A stretch of 64,000 bases of DNA from the NCBI GenBank assembly GCA_002633025.1, contig NMRB01001665.1:95864-159863 (forward strand), given 5' to 3'. Positions 1-11,264 of the stretch are shown here, in pieces (position 1 is the stretch's first letter; each line of letters starts with the position of its first letter). The notes under the pieces are model-generated. The model was given only the letters and a program-made list of their open reading frames with translations, was not told the origin of the DNA and ran no database searches. The position numbers were made by a program, and so were the translations under genes. Source of the DNA: Notospermus geniculatus. Taxonomy: Eukaryota > Nemertea > Pilidiophora > Heteronemertea > Lineidae.

Positions 1-1110
1 GGTTCATGGTGAAATTGATATATCAAAAGTTGAGATTTTGTCTGTCACACTTTTGTTTCTTGAATAACTTGTGTCCGAGGCCAGCTGGAGCACTAGTAAC
101 AAGTTCCTTCCCTATGTTTATGGCCCTTGGCAAGATACTGGCATCAACGAACTTATTGTCCAGTGTCAGTATCATAATGATATTGATATATCAAATTTGA
201 TATTTTGACATATCGGGAAATCTGCCGCAGTAAGCAACTTGAAACTGGTATCACAACATCATAGCTCATCCACGGATGTTATTGCAACTGAAATTTTCTG
301 TTTGCACCTGTTCGGTCGCATGATATTTGCTGATATCATGGTGAGATTTGATATTCAAATTTGATAACATGACATAAGTCAGAATCTCGTGATGGTAGAA
401 GCCTAAAACCTTCACCTATACCTAGGTTATCAAGGATGAGCATTCAGATTACGCAATGACCTTGAAGGTCAGAGGTCAAGGTCAAGGTCAGACAGTTCTA
501 AAGCGCAAATCTCCTCGGAATTTCACGAGAAAACGAATTAGAAGCCTGAATTAACCATCCCCGACAGGCTTATATCAGGGATCCTGTTCCAGTTACGCAA
601 TACTTCTCAAGGTCAGAGGTCAAGGTCACAGTTAACTAGCTCTGAGTAGTAAACTTCTCATCGGAAACCATTGACATCGCTCCGATGTCCTGCTCTTGTT
701 AACCTTAGAGTTGAGGAAGCTTCTAGAATACGGCCCTATGGATCCGCTGATGCGAAAAAAAGAAAGTGTATATATTCTAATGAGATGCTTTATATTAATT
801 ATTGACCATTTATGGCGATATGCACTCAACTGAAGTTTCTTGGAATTACATCAAGACAGCGGAAATCAAGGTGATTGTAGGACCACACTTCACGACACTT
901 CAGCTCAGCTGGAAAAAAGAACAGGAGAACACGTTACTATGCTTGCGTCCACATTAAAAGAAAAAAAATATTGCTGCGGTGGGCTTAAGGAATAGGAGCA
1001 GTCAGCCAAACGATGGCAGCACAGTTCTAGCGGACCAATACAAAAGAAACTTCTCTTGTTTTATGCTCAATCAGGAATGAATATGTCCGCTATATGCATT
1101 GGATTGGGCC
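1..1110. other. Non-coding; two ~143-bp AGGTCA-rich repeat units
   Basis: No credible gene is visible. Two diverged units about 143 bp apart (near 449-590 and 592-735) each begin with a TTACGCAAT-like motif and carry tandem AGGTCA half-sites (464-495 and 608-632). Near 711-737 lies a half of the GAAGCTTC..GAATACGGCCC terminal repeat also seen at 35,267-35,375. Confidence 0.5.
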
Positions 1111-1119
1111 CTAGTGACA

Positions 1120-1725
1120 CACTTTGGTCACCTCACTGACAGATCCTATTAAAATCGAGTCGGAGTGTCTTGGTTGCAACACGAAACCCGCTAAAATGGT
1201 GGCGCTAAAATGTAAAGTCCAAACCCGAGGGTTTGGACGGAATTGTTGCTCCAACCGAGCGGGTTTGGTGTCACAACCAAGACCCGGCGCCGAGGGTTTA
1301 ATTTCTATTCTAAAATACCTCAAACTAAACATTCCAATTAAGGTTCAGTGCAGTTTGATTGTAAATAAGGGATGTTCAGAGTCAATCCGACCCGGCATCC
1401 GGATAAAGGAGGACGCGACGTCAGTGAATCACGCACTGTGTAACAACCGGTACATCGTGTACATCCGTGTGCAACGTTCACAGCAAGCTGCAAGAGTCGA
1501 AATGAGATAGCAGGGCGCTTTCCGCAGCGGACTTTCTGCCGGATATTTAGCTAATGATACAAACATGGCTGGGATAGATCTCTGAGTGTCCATCTCGCCG
1601 ACATTCTTTGCACTACCTCGCTGACTGGAAGCGAGAAATGGTGGACGCCATTTTGGAAACTCTGAGCGGGGTTCTTGGTTGTGTCACCCAAACCCGCTGC
1701 ATTCAGAGTGTGGCAAATGCATTAT
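1120..1725 (+). repeat. Dispersed repeat, copy A (inverted copy at 37.34-38.69 kb)
   Basis: About 600 bp matches the minus strand of 37,340-38,690 in order: the GGTTTGG..GTGTC..AACCAAGA blocks, the AGTTTGATTG..AAATA block, the GTGAATCACGCACTGTG block, and the terminal GTGACACAACCAAGAACC block. The open frames at 1111-1332 and 1124-1510 lie on opposite strands inside this repeat and are not taken as genes. Confidence 0.7.
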
Positions 1726-2036
1726 CCATTTTGAAAAATACGCAGACCTAAGCCGGATATTTTAGAATTACGATCCCCACCCCACCTCCTCCCTTGCCTA
1801 AAAAAAACGGTTTTTCCAGCGTTTTGGTTCGTTTTTGCTGAATTTCTTCGCAACTTACTTTTTATAATCTTTCCGTCCCTCCTACAGATATAACGAGTCT
1901 TTCCCTCGTACCAATTCCTTCCTTGATCCACCCTCGTCTTGTCCGGTTTCAGGCACGTAGCTTTAAAGAGAGGTTAGAGGTTAGCGTAGCAGTTGTCCGA
2001 ACTGCCCAACTCAAAATGATTTCTGTAAAGTACCAA

Positions 2037-2372
2037 CGCTCGTCTAATGCTCCGCTTCTGGTTGTCTGAGCATGCCCCGTACTTTTTTCTCAGTAAGGTA
2101 TAAGAATAACTCGCTCGGGTCAACTGTGAACTTGCGTTTTCTACTCACAGTACCCGAAGACATGGAGGGTTGAGCCATTGCCTCGCGCCTGTGAAGTGAC
2201 TTTATCAGTGGAACACAAGCTCTTTTATGAGGAAAAAAATTCTACGTAACACCCTTTGACAACCTACATGTAGACGTTGGAAAAAAAGAAAAGGGCACCA
2301 GCACGGGGATCGAACTCAGAGCATTCCATGCAGTAGACATCTGCCGTTCCACTACACCACAAAGGCGGTTGA
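2037..2372 (-). repeat. tRNA-headed SINE-like repeat, copy 1
   Basis: About 330 bp is shared with 53,300-53,600 (blocks such as GGTTGTCTGAGCA, AAGGTATAAGAATA and GAACACAAGCTCTTTTATGAGG). Read on the minus strand, the end at 2,372 starts with a tRNA-like box A (GTGGTGTAGTGGAA) and box B (GAGTTCGATCCCCGTGC). It is therefore most simply a tRNA-derived SINE or a repeat with a tRNA-like head. Confidence 0.65.
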
Positions 2373-2819
2373 TGTCGGCGTTGATTTTCAATCACACTTC
2401 AGACTTGAATTAAATCGCAATACAGTAAAGTATTCAAGACTGAACGGACTTCATTATCAGGGGACCGCGATTAGCCCAAGGGAATTTAGTCCCCTTTCAC
2501 CTCTTATGAAGGCTACGAATAGTCGCCCGGTCAGGACATTTATCTCTAGAGACAGGGGTCCGTAGGACCATCGCCCCTGGCGGAGCTTATCGCCTGTCCC
2601 TAGGGACCATGGCGGACTGTATTGCCTGGCACAAGGGTCACCCATCCACATAGGCCCCTACTGACCGCGATCTACGTTGCTTAAACTTCTAGCTCCGAGG
2701 CGAACGCGCCAACCACTTGGCCATAAACGAAATCCTCCATGGCCGGCTGGTTCGTGCCGTATACATGTAGTAGTTGAAAGGTGTTCATTGCAGAGAACAT
2801 CAGACATCAGATTACTTAC
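2373..2819. other. Intronic/intergenic, no feature seen
   Basis: Only short overlapping frames with no recognisable domain. It ends at the splice donor of the FN2 exon (minus-strand GTAAGT at 2819-2814). Confidence 0.4.
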
Positions 2820-3002
2820 CTATACAGTAACCCCACTTCTTGTCTTTATCGTAATCCTCGGTTGTGGCGCACCATGACGTATAATGTGTATAGTCCATAT
2901 TTTTAGTCTTTGGAAGGCATGCCTTCTGCCATTTCCCCTTATATTTGAAGGGTAAAACACACTCTCCGCGTCTGTTGGCAAGGGTTGCCTGCATCTTCAG
3001 GT
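2820..3002 (-). CDS. Fibronectin type II domain exon of a modular extracellular gene
   Basis: This 183-nt exon (61 codons) on the minus strand starts after a CCCAG acceptor and ends at a TATAG|GTAAGT donor, phase 1 at both ends. It encodes a fibronectin type II module: GECVLPFKYKGKW, then a second Cys, then SWCATTEDYDKDKKWGYC, giving the four Cys and the aromatic/WC/WGYC signature of the family. FN2 modules are secreted and bind collagen or glycans. It lies downstream, on the same strand, of the PAN exon (12.2 kb) and three mini-exons, all symmetric 1-1, so I infer they belong to one gene that continues beyond the window start. That linkage needs transcript support. No initiator or terminator codon belongs to this exon. 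Confidence 0.85.
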
Positions 3003-3106
3003 CTGGGTAATCAAGAAAATAGATGTTTGGACGAGTCGGCCATTTTTTCACAGAGGCAAAACAAACACTGATGATGCTTCATTGGCTGGTCTCCATAAAA
3101 ATTAGC

Positions 3107-3362
3107 AAATGCTTTTACTTAAGATTTGTACAGCGAAGTTCAGTGTAAATGTACTACTACAAAACTTAAAGCAATGCTTTTACTTGAGATTCGTACAGCG
3201 AGGTTCAGTGTAAATGTACTACATAACTTGAAGCAAATGTTTTTACTGAAGATTTGTACAGCGAGGATCATGTAAATGTACTGCAAAACCTGAAGCAAAT
3301 GCTTTTACGTAAGACTTGTACACCAAAGTTCAGTGTAAATGTGCTGCAAAACTTGAAGTTAA
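3107..3362. repeat. Minisatellite, ~63-bp unit, 4 copies
   Basis: Units starting near 3107, 3171, 3234 and 3295 share GCAAATGCTTTTACT..AAGATTTGTACAGCGA..TTCAGTGTAAATGTACT. It lies just upstream of the FN2 exon in the inferred intron. Confidence 0.8.
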
Positions 3363-3676
3363 AACATCCTTTTTACGAATATCAACCATTATGTGCTCCA
3401 CTGTGCCAGGCAAAAAGACTTTCATTGTGCCATATCTCGGCTCCAGCCATGCCAGGTGTGTAGGGCACACCCAATAGTGTGAAAATATGACTCGTATTCC
3501 TGGACCCAAGGTTGGATCAGCAAGTGAATAAAAGTCCGTTTTTACTTTCCTGATTTTAATTACTATTTTGCCAAAATTAAGCCAAAGCTGAGTGCATATT
3601 AATGAAATATTGCAGTATTGATTGTGTTATGTGAGACATTTTCATGGCAAGTTTTAATGGAGAACCGATTTGTTTA

Positions 3677-3807
3677 GGCCGGGTTTACATAGAGGTATAC
3701 GGTATACGGACACGCAGACGAACAAAGGTTCCATGGTCATGAACGCTTTATTAGACCATTGTTCGCCAGCGTGCAAGTGTACCGTACACATCTATGTAAA
3801 CCCGGCC
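3677..3807. mobile_element. MITE, 131 bp, TIR GGCCGGGTTTACATAGA, TSD TTA
   Basis: Inverted ends GGCCGGGTTTACATAGA / TCTATGTAAACCCGGCC are flanked by direct TTA (3674-3676 and 3808-3810). A 3-bp TWA-type duplication fits PIF/Harbinger-like non-autonomous elements. Its inner TATACGGTATAC motif recurs in the element at 13.9-14.0 kb. Confidence 0.85.
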
Positions 3808-3839
3808 TTAGAAACAAGTCCAATAGTCCAATGTAAATA

Positions 3840-3978
3840 AGGGAGGTTTAGAGATCAAACGATAAACGTAAACATCACTTTTATACTGAAAATGCAATAT
3901 AAAATCTGGTTAATGTGTAGTACGAAAAATAACGTCGTCGTAAAGTTTACGTTTATCGTTTGATTTGTAAACCTCCCT
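3840..3978. mobile_element. MITE, TIR AGGGAGGTTT
   Basis: 139-bp imperfect palindrome with arms AGGGAGGTTTA..ATCAAACGATAAACGTAAAC and its complement. It shares termini with 21,145-21,264. Flanks read ATA and ATT, so the 3-bp duplication is imperfect here. Confidence 0.75.
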
Positions 3979-4051
3979 ATTTATACCAGATTACGTCTGG
4001 AGGTTACCTGTTTTTCAATGACACAAGTTCCGAACGCGACTCGGAGTTGGA

Positions 4052-4137
4052 TTCGTACAGTCTCGTATCCAGAGATTTGTTACGCTTGGTCGAGGTTGTA
4101 GGTCGCTCCACTAATCTCTGGAGACGGCTACGGACTA
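4052..4137 (+). repeat. Short hairpin repeat CCAGAGATT..AATCTCTGG, copy 1
   Basis: Contains CCAGAGATTTGTTACGCT, GAGGTTGTAGGTCGCTCCA and CTAATCTCTGGAGACGGCT. Other copies lie at 32,467-32,528 (same orientation) and 33,077-33,141 (inverted). Confidence 0.7.
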
Positions 4138-4329
4138 CGTCGGGGTTTTCAAGACAGGTGCGTTACATACCGCGCATGAATATAGTACAGTATACTAATT
4201 TTTGACCGTTTCACCCAAGTTTGTATGGCGCTGTAAGTAGTGCTTTGTTTTTTCCTTAATAAATACAACAGTTCCCTCATAAAGTCTCCATTCACTTCAG
4301 GGATTTTGACTTGAAAATTTTGACCTGAT

Positions 4330-4385
4330 TTGGACCCGAAGAAGACACCGGTGTGGGGTCGAAAATTCGCAAATAAAATGTATTG
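4330..4385 (+). repeat. GAAGAAGAC..GGGGTCGAAAATTCGC hairpin motif, copy 1
   Basis: CGAAGAAGAC, a loop, then GGGGTCGAAAATTCGC. Related copies lie at 57,632-57,690 (minus) and 63,809-63,844 (plus). It is probably the end of a dispersed retroelement family. Confidence 0.5.
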
Positions 4386-4533
4386 GATACGACTTTGATT
4401 TATTTATATTGGGTCCCTCATAAAAAGTTTGTGACATATTAGACTACAACACCGAAAAATTTCGAAAATGAAGCGTTTTTAAAAAGAGCGCCCCGAAAAA
4501 ACCTTCCATTTGCCAGAGTCCCCAAGAACGTCG

Positions 4534-4561
4534 ATGACGTCACACTAGGGTGACGTCATCC
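4534..4561. promoter_or_regulatory. Paired TGACGTCA (CRE-like) sites
   Basis: Two perfect 8-bp TGACGTCA palindromes separated by about 11 bp (GATGACGTCAC..GGTGACGTCATC). CREB/ATF proteins bind this motif. No promoter or first exon is evident next to it, so function is unproven. Confidence 0.4.
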
Positions 4562-4878
4562 CTCGACCGCCGTCACGTATAGAGGAGCAGAAAGGGTAGC
4601 AAATTTTTGTCACACCTTGCATAGTCTTATAACAAGACAAAATGACTATCATTTTCTTCTTTAGAATGTCTACTATATATGAATCTGGACGTTATACTTG
4701 TGAAATAATAGGGTAGCATGTCCTTTTAACCCCCGGGTTTGACCCCTTCCTGACTTTATCATTGGACCCAAGAACTGAGCTTTGTACAGGAGAATGGGGA
4801 CCCGATGTACAGCGAACTTTTCAACAGTGGGATTTACACCCCATAAATGTATTACCAACAGATAGGAACATGGTACAC

Positions 4879-5045
4879 CTGTAAAGGGAAAGAATGTCCC
4901 CAGGAAAAACTGTCCCAGGAACAAAAGATCCTATTGTTACATTCTAATCTCTGGGGATTGGTTTTCTATAGTCATGCCGCTTATTCCGTCATTCAACAAT
5001 AGAAGTGGACACTTTTTACAGGGGGACACTCTGTACCGTTACACC
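4879..5045 (+). mobile_element. MITE of the GGTGTAA family, copy 1
   Basis: About 167-bp unit running from TGTAAAGGGAAAGAATGTCC to ..CTCTGTACCGTTACACC. Other copies lie at 13,206-13,376, 42,780-42,946 (inverted) and 44,046-44,213. Its 5' end is mutated (CCTGTAA). Confidence 0.8.
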
Positions 5046-6980
5046 GCCTGAACCAAATAAGCATGTTTTTTATTGGTTCACTAGAGTGACCATTATTATC
5101 ATCCTTGATTTTCTTTCACGGTTTATGTTCGCGGATTTTCTCAGCCATGGTACAACCTTTCGAGCTGAAATTTGGAGGGGATGATTTTTGTATTATAAAC
5201 CCCTGTCTGCGTGGTATTTGGCAAATATTGTGTCCTATTTTTTTAGATATTAGAAATGTGAGAGCTTGCAAAAGGCTATTTTTGGCATTTTCCACTCTTA
5301 ACTTGTGAAGGAGAAATTTTATTCCCTTGATACGTAAATATAACAATATACAATTAATAACAAAGGTTCTTTTCGTTGATCACGCCGAAATGACAAGTAT
5401 TTGTCGTCATTTGGGAGAAAAAGTTTGGATAGCTACGAGGCTACGGCAGCTGGTGTGGCAGAGGTATTACGATATACCGGTATGGTCTAACCTCTCACCA
5501 TGCTCACGCTCCAAAATACATGTGCAGCTAGGAGGAGATTATCTAGATACCGGTAATCTCCTCCTGCTGCAGCTTATTTTTAGCAACAGTTCATAACAGG
5601 TAACTCAGTTGATTTTAACCTTAGTAAATATTGTTTTACTGTTTTAAATCTATTGTGGTATTTCCGTGTTTCTATGACAATGGAGAAGGAGTGCAAAGTG
5701 GGTGTATATTTGTGCTGAGGTTTATAAGGTCTATCGCGGTAATGAGGCTGTTGTTGACGATACTGCCGACAATGGCCGATGCAGGGCTATCATATCGAGG
5801 CAAGAAAGTACTTTTTCGCTCTCTTATTATGATATGACAGTCACATATGGTTGGATGTGAAGATGACGGTGGATTTTTACTAAGGATTCGGTATTCTGTA
5901 TTGCCTTATTTCATCCAGCATCTATTGGTACAGGGTGAGGAGAACGATGTTTTACGCCCACCAAGCCATGTGGTGGTGGGCAGCTAGACCGACACTAGCC
6001 TGTACCAGGCAGGTAGTGATCATTGCCTGTCCAGCTGACCTGGAATGGAATGCGCAGCATGTAAACAAACAATGCTGGTTGCTGAGGATGTATAGACTGT
6101 AGAAAATGGACATCCATTTATGAAAACTGTGACTGATATAATGGAAGCCATCATGCGATGAAGATCAAATACAACTATTGTTGTAATCCGTCTCTTGTCC
6201 CTTTCTTCTTTGTGAAATGACAGCACATACCCAATAGTAATTACTGTAACGGCTGACGGTTTCACCGCTTCATGAAAAAAATTCCCCTGGCCGTCACAAC
6301 CTCTAGTGAGCCATGTCGCCGAAAGGCTTGTTTGTAGTTTTTAACCAGTTACGTAATTGGAAATGGCGTTTTTATGGATTTGACCAATTTTGTGTTATTT
6401 ACATAAAACAAGTAGTTTCTTATTACGTAACTACTGAAAACAATTAACCCTAACCTTAACCCTCTGCCAGTTGGCACCTCATTTATAAACCAGTGTTGCT
6501 TCATTTCTGCGTAATCGTGGAAAAAACGATTTGTGACCCACTGTGCCCCGTCTCCCCCTACTGTAGTCTCCATTTGTGTAGTGGTTTGAATCCTATTTAG
6601 CAATGGGGAACCCGCACACTAACGTCACAACGTGGCGCTGCGAGCGATGTGACCGAAATCTCTTTTTTCTAACGTTATTTCCATTTATTTCTGGCGTGAA
6701 AATAAACCATTTGTGTTGGTCGCATGGCAGTAAAACTTACATCATCGTGTCGCAGATGAAATTTTCTTTAACTCATTCCTTTTTTTCTTAAAAATAAGAC
6801 ATCCGATAGCGATTAAGGACAGCGTCATTTGTGTCATTCTTCCTGTAGAAAAATGTACAGGAGATTTTTTCATGACGCAACGTCAACACCTAAAACAACG
6901 TCAATGACGTCGTTTCGGTACAATCGCTCGCAGCGCCGACCTGTCGGGATAAACCGCAGGGCGGGTTCCTCATTGTCACC
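5046..6980. other. Non-coding stretch, no supported feature
   Basis: Only short overlapping frames without domains or good splice flanks. A CTAACCCTAACCTTAACCC run near 6447-6466 is too short to call telomeric. Confidence 0.4.
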
Positions 6981-6983
6981 GTC

Positions 6984-7114
6984 AGAGGCGGATCTAGGAT
7001 TTGGGGAAAGAGAGGGCATTGAAATTTGCGCCAGATTCCAGAATTTCACGGTCGATTTTACAGGTTTGTTGGCCAAAAGGAGGGGACGTGCGCCCGCCCC
7101 TTGGATCCGCGCCT
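6984..7114. mobile_element. Short element with GGCGGATCTAGGATTTGG / GGATCCGCGCC ends
   Basis: CAGAGGCGGATCTAGGATTT at one end and TTGGATCCGCGCCTG at the other form imperfect inverted ends. A related right end (CCTAGATCCGCGCCTG) lies near 50,247-50,262. No convincing target duplication was found. Confidence 0.5.
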
Positions 7115-7256
7115 GATTGCCAATTTAATAACACTCTCTCGCATCCCCCCACGTGTTTCAAAAACATAATCTGGGAAAATCCCTATAGCAGTTCATTCAC
7201 TGTGTCACCTGCAAACTTCAGACCAGTTGAGATGAAAATGGCGACTGGGCACTTAC

Positions 7257-7307
7257 TTGCTACACATGTTTTAGTGTTAGCATCCCATTTTTGGTCTTCT
7301 TTACACG
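7257..7307 (-). CDS. 51-nt mini-exon, C-x5-WD-x5-C module (copy 3)
   Basis: Minus-strand exon between TTTCCAG and GTAAGT, exactly 51 nt, phase 1-1. It encodes xCKEDQKWDANTKTCVA: two Cys flanking an invariant Trp-Asp with spacing C-x5-W-D-x5-C. It is closely similar to the exon at 9,133-9,183 and matches 7,460-7,510 in length, phase and cysteine/WD positions. The chain CKEDQKWD could resemble short disulfide-linked extracellular motifs, but I cannot name the family. Inferred to lie between the PAN and FN2 exons of one secreted or membrane protein. Confidence 0.75.
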
Positions 7308-7459
7308 CTGGAAACGGACGAACGTTAAAATTTAATACCGATGTATTTTCGTTGGTAAACTTCATGTACATGTAATACGAATTTATCATTGTGACGATTT
7401 TATCAATGATGTGACTACATTTTCTCTGGTAAAACAGGGAACCTTAGTTTCTAACTTAC

Positions 7460-7510
7460 TGTTCTTGCACTTGTTCTCCTCGACGTCCCAGACGAACGGC
7501 AGCACACATC
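7460..7510 (-). CDS. 51-nt mini-exon, C-x5-WD-x5-C module (copy 2)
   Basis: Minus-strand exon between TCTTTCAG and GTAAGT, 51 nt, phase 1-1. It encodes xCVLPFVWDVEENKCKN, with the same Cys and Trp-Asp positions as its neighbours but a different filler. It lies only about 150 bp upstream (in gene direction) of copy 3. Equal length and phase argue for origin by exon duplication. Confidence 0.7.
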
Positions 7511-7837
7511 CTGAAAGACAATCACTTTCGAATGTTGATGAGGTGGGGGTTGTTTTACTGTACTTCTACACCCATCCAGTATATCAAGCAACCTCTGGAT
7601 GGTGGAGCTACTATTTCTCCATTTCACATCATCATAGATCAGTTTAGGTGAGACGCTCCAAGATGTTTCCCTCACAACACTAACAGTTTCCTCGGCGAGG
7701 GTGTCAAATTAGCTGAACAAGCCCTCTGAGATTTTGATCCAGAAATGCCAAGACCCGTAACACCAGGTGTCCAGACACCAGAGCTGTATTTTTAGCCATA
7801 CCTGGCTGTTCTGTTTATTGCCCTCCCACCATCTGTT

Positions 7838-7977
7838 GAATATGAAATAGAAATCGGGTTTCTAAGGTGAAAGACATTGCTTCCTACCAGAATCGAACCC
7901 ACGGACCCTCGCATAAGGCATCAATCGCCAGCACTAAGGGGCAGCACGTCTTAAACCACTAGGCCAAATCCCCATCT
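7838..7977 (-). mobile_element. tRNA-derived SINE (ATGGGGATTTGGCCTAGTGG family)
   Basis: Read on the minus strand it begins ATGGGGATTTGGCCTAGTGG (box A-like), has GTGGGTTCGATTCTGG (box B-like) and ends TTCTATTTCATAT. It is the same family as the cleanly bounded 135-bp copy at 49,646-49,780. Confidence 0.75.
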
Positions 7978-8637
7978 TCAAAAAAGATGGTTCAATGGCC
8001 CGTGTTTAAACGAGGCGTCCATCAGTACCCTGCGAGTAGTCCAAACAATCTCCGAACCCAAACAGTTTTTNCGTAATTATGTTCATTGCATTAGGTAATA
8101 GGCCCCCAGGAATAGGCCTAATCATATTGCAACACACCATTGGGGCCAATGTCATATTGTTAGGAGATCTGGCTCTTACCAAGAGTGAGAGCACCCAACT
8201 TTAGTAGTCCAGTCTAATTGTCAAGTAATTATCTCATTTTTCGTGAATGTGGTGGGCATTATTCTTGATAGAATAGGCCTAATCAGTTACCATTGATCTA
8301 GGCCTACTGTTATGACCATTTTTAGGAGTTTCAACAGTATACAATAGGATTTATTGTCAAGTATCAAACTGCATTGTCTTAGCCACTGTTACATAATATT
8401 ACTACTTCTCTTCATGGTGATTGTTAATCTTTTAGATTCAAGTATCACCACTGCGAATTTTATTTAAATCAGACCCATACTTTCTGAGATATGCACACTT
8501 TGGACATGGGAGCGTTCTTCCTCCAGCCCCTTTAAGTTATACAAAAACTGTTTGGGTTCGGAGATTGTTTGGACTACTCGCAGGGTACTGATGGACGCCT
8601 CGTTTAAACACAGGCCATTGAACCATCTTTTTTGAAG
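7978..8637. repeat. Inverted repeat joining two SINE copies
   Basis: Arms 7978-8070 and 8546-8637 (AAAAGATGGTTCAATGGCC..CTCCGAACCCAAACAGTTTTT and its complement) surround a 470-bp centre without genes. The SINE heads continue outward on both sides. An N interrupts the left arm at 8071. Confidence 0.7.
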
Positions 8638-8722
8638 ATGGGGATTTGGCCTAGTGGTTTAAGGCGTGCTGCCCCTTAGTGCTGGCGATTGATGCCACAT
8701 GCGAGGGTCTGTGGGTTCCCAC
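8638..8722 (+). mobile_element. tRNA-derived SINE, truncated copy
   Basis: ATGGGGATTTGGCCTAGTGG through GAGGGTCTGTGGGTTC matches the head of the 49,646-49,780 SINE. The 3' part is missing. Confidence 0.7.
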
Positions 8723-9132
8723 CATCTGTTGGATGGTGATATGGGAAACAAAGTACTATAAATAGGTTATCAGCAGCGGGGGTGAACAGGTAATTGGAAA
8801 AGCCCACTAGTGTATCTCACCCTCAAGCCCATGAGAAAAATGGCTCATAAAATCATTATTTTCTGCTCGATTTGAAAAATTCGAACACATATTTGATATA
8901 GCATCAAATTTAACACCCGCTGGTAACACTCACAAACACTGCACACATCTTTGTGTTGGATTTTCTTACTTTAGTCAGAGGCATCAATCTGCCTGGATTA
9001 TGTAACTTCCTCCTTACCGGTACCCCGATAGAATGCAAAATATCGGGGTATATTAGGTCTGCTGCTCAAAGGGATGTAAAAGTCAGATGCTGGTGATGGG
9101 ACGGTGTTTTCCCTTATAGAATTATAACTTAC

Positions 9133-9183
9133 TTCTTACACATCCTTTAGTCTTTCCGTCCCATTTTTGATTTTCTTTACATT
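9133..9183 (-). CDS. 51-nt mini-exon, C-x5-WD-x5-C module (copy 1)
   Basis: Minus-strand exon between ATTTTCAG and GTAAGT, 51 nt, phase 1-1, encoding xCKENQKWDGKTKGCVR. It is the nearest relative of copy 3 (CKEDQKWD against CKENQKWD). It lies between the PAN exon (12.2 kb) and the other two mini-exons on the same strand. Family not recognised. Confidence 0.75.
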
Positions 9184-9973
9184 CTGAAAATGGAATGACG
9201 CTGTACAATATCCAATTCATCCATAGATTAGCCGCTAAAGGCAGATTGTGGATAAATCGCAGTTATTTACAGAATTGATGATTATAGGCCTTTTTTACAT
9301 GGTGTGGTTCGAGGAAACCTACATCCACCCTCCTCGGGCGGCTTCGATTCAGGATGGATTGATCACTTTTACAAGGTGCGGGATCGGTAACCCGCCCCGA
9401 TCTAGTTCGAGGTCGGTTCGTTCAAATGCGTGCCACTAAATGGCGTGTATCGTGTATCAACATTTACAGTCATCGTAAGTAAAAAATATCCCGGCAATAA
9501 TCACTAAAAATCGATAAACTATGCTTCTAACAGCATGAGCAGTGCTTGAGAAATCTCGCGCGTGATTTCTTCACAGGTAACTTTAACAGCAAGTACGCGA
9601 GTGATGTCACTCAGATAGCGTGCTCAATCCCGCACGAGGCCGGAAGAGATCGGTTCGCTTTTACACGAGCGAATAACCGACCTGCACCTATACTTGCACC
9701 TTCCCGAGACTCACGCGGCGAACTTAACTGGCCCCAGGAAGGTGGAGACCAGTTCTTCCACTTTTACACGGGTAGATTGGTACCCGATTCTCCGCTAGGG
9801 TTCTGGGCTGGCTGTCGCGAAGAATCGGCCCTGGCCAATGAGGACGGCAGCAATTTTGGTGATTCACGTCAATGAAAAAACCATCAAAAACAGGAGTATT
9901 TGAAATATTCAAAGTATCAGGTGGAGATAAACTTATGCCAATGGCTGTACGTTCCATTGTAATGCATTCTTAA
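9184..9973. other. Intron-like stretch, no supported feature
   Basis: Short frames only. The longest (9546-9875 and 9724-9957) overlap on opposite strands without domain content. Confidence 0.35.
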
Positions 9974-11264
9974 AGGGACTCTAGAGGGAACCGGCTATTA
10001 GGCTACTATGAGTACCATTTACCTTCAACAAGCCGTCGCCACTGGTCAAGAGGTCCATGTCAGAATCGCAGGAAATTCTATAAATAGCTCTGGGCAACCC
10101 ATGATGATGTCACGTCAGCCATGGAATTCCGAGCGTTAAAAATAGATACACCTCATGGAAAAGCTCCACAGTCTGGCGGAACAAACTACCATTATGCAAT
10201 TAGATTTAGAATAATTATCCTATTACAGGTACCTCAGAATACTCAGACGTTTATTGTACGCAGTGGTTTGCACAGTTGGGGTGGGACTTAGCCAAAGGAA
10301 AGCTGAAGTTGACTTTTCTCAGTGCTTCGAGCATAGGGAAAGTCCAACGAATATGAAATTCTGAGTGGGTCAACGAGGGATAGTAGCCCACTACAGGCCA
10401 ATTTAGTTGTCAACTAGGCTTAGAAGCGTTTTATGAATATGGCCCCTGAGTGCCAAATACAGGAATGTAGTCAGGGGTTTGAGGAGAAATGGACTAATTG
10501 GAAATATAAAAAGCTCGGTCAGATTTGTGCATTTGAAGATGTGTAGCGCCCATCGAATCAGAAAGCACTGCACTGTACACTTCATTAACCGAGTTCTCGG
10601 GGAAAACTTGACGATAAAGCTTTGTTTTTTCATGGAATTTTTTTTTCTTGAAGGGCTGAATTTGGGACATCGGTTTCGGAGGGGTGTTCATTGGCGGGAA
10701 TTTGAGCAACACCACAGAACGGCATCGTTTCCACCGAACCATGCCCAGTCCATACCGAACACCGCGCAAATTTCGTGGCGTAAAGGGGATTCAACATCAC
10801 ACAATGCTCAGTATACATGGTAGACATGAATACCCTCCGTTCAGTCACACATAAAAACACCACAACGGTCGAATTACATCAACCTTGCCATTCAACCATG
10901 CAATGACAAGGTTTAATTCCTTATTATAAACATCGCTAAATCGCCAGCACCACACTTCCCAATAAATTGATATTATGTAATGTTAAGAGATTCTCTAGGA
11001 TTGACCTTTTCTGAGCCCCTCATTCATTAACTTGTGTCTATTTTTAACGCTCGGAATTCCATGTCTGACGTGATCATGTGTTCCCCAGAGCTATTTATAG
11101 AATTTCCCACGATTCTGCCTTGTACCTGCGCATGCGTACTTATACTTTCATACTCGCGCCATCTATCGACAAATTGATAAACTATTATTGCGACCTGCCA
11201 CCTATGATTGAGATATTGAATTGACAAATATCCGTGGTATCCGTGAGTTCCCTCTAGAGTCCCT
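9974..11264. mobile_element. 1.29-kb TTAA-flanked non-autonomous transposon
   Basis: Ends AGGGACTCTAGAGGGAAC / GTTCCCTCTAGAGTCCCT are flanked by TTAA (9970-9973 and 11,265-11,268). Subterminal arms are also inverted (CTATAAATAGCTCTGG..GGAATTCCGAGCGTTAAAAATA near 10,079-10,146 against 11,041-11,104). TTAA duplication points to piggyBac or Kolobok-type mobilisation. No transposase frame is present. Confidence 0.85.
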
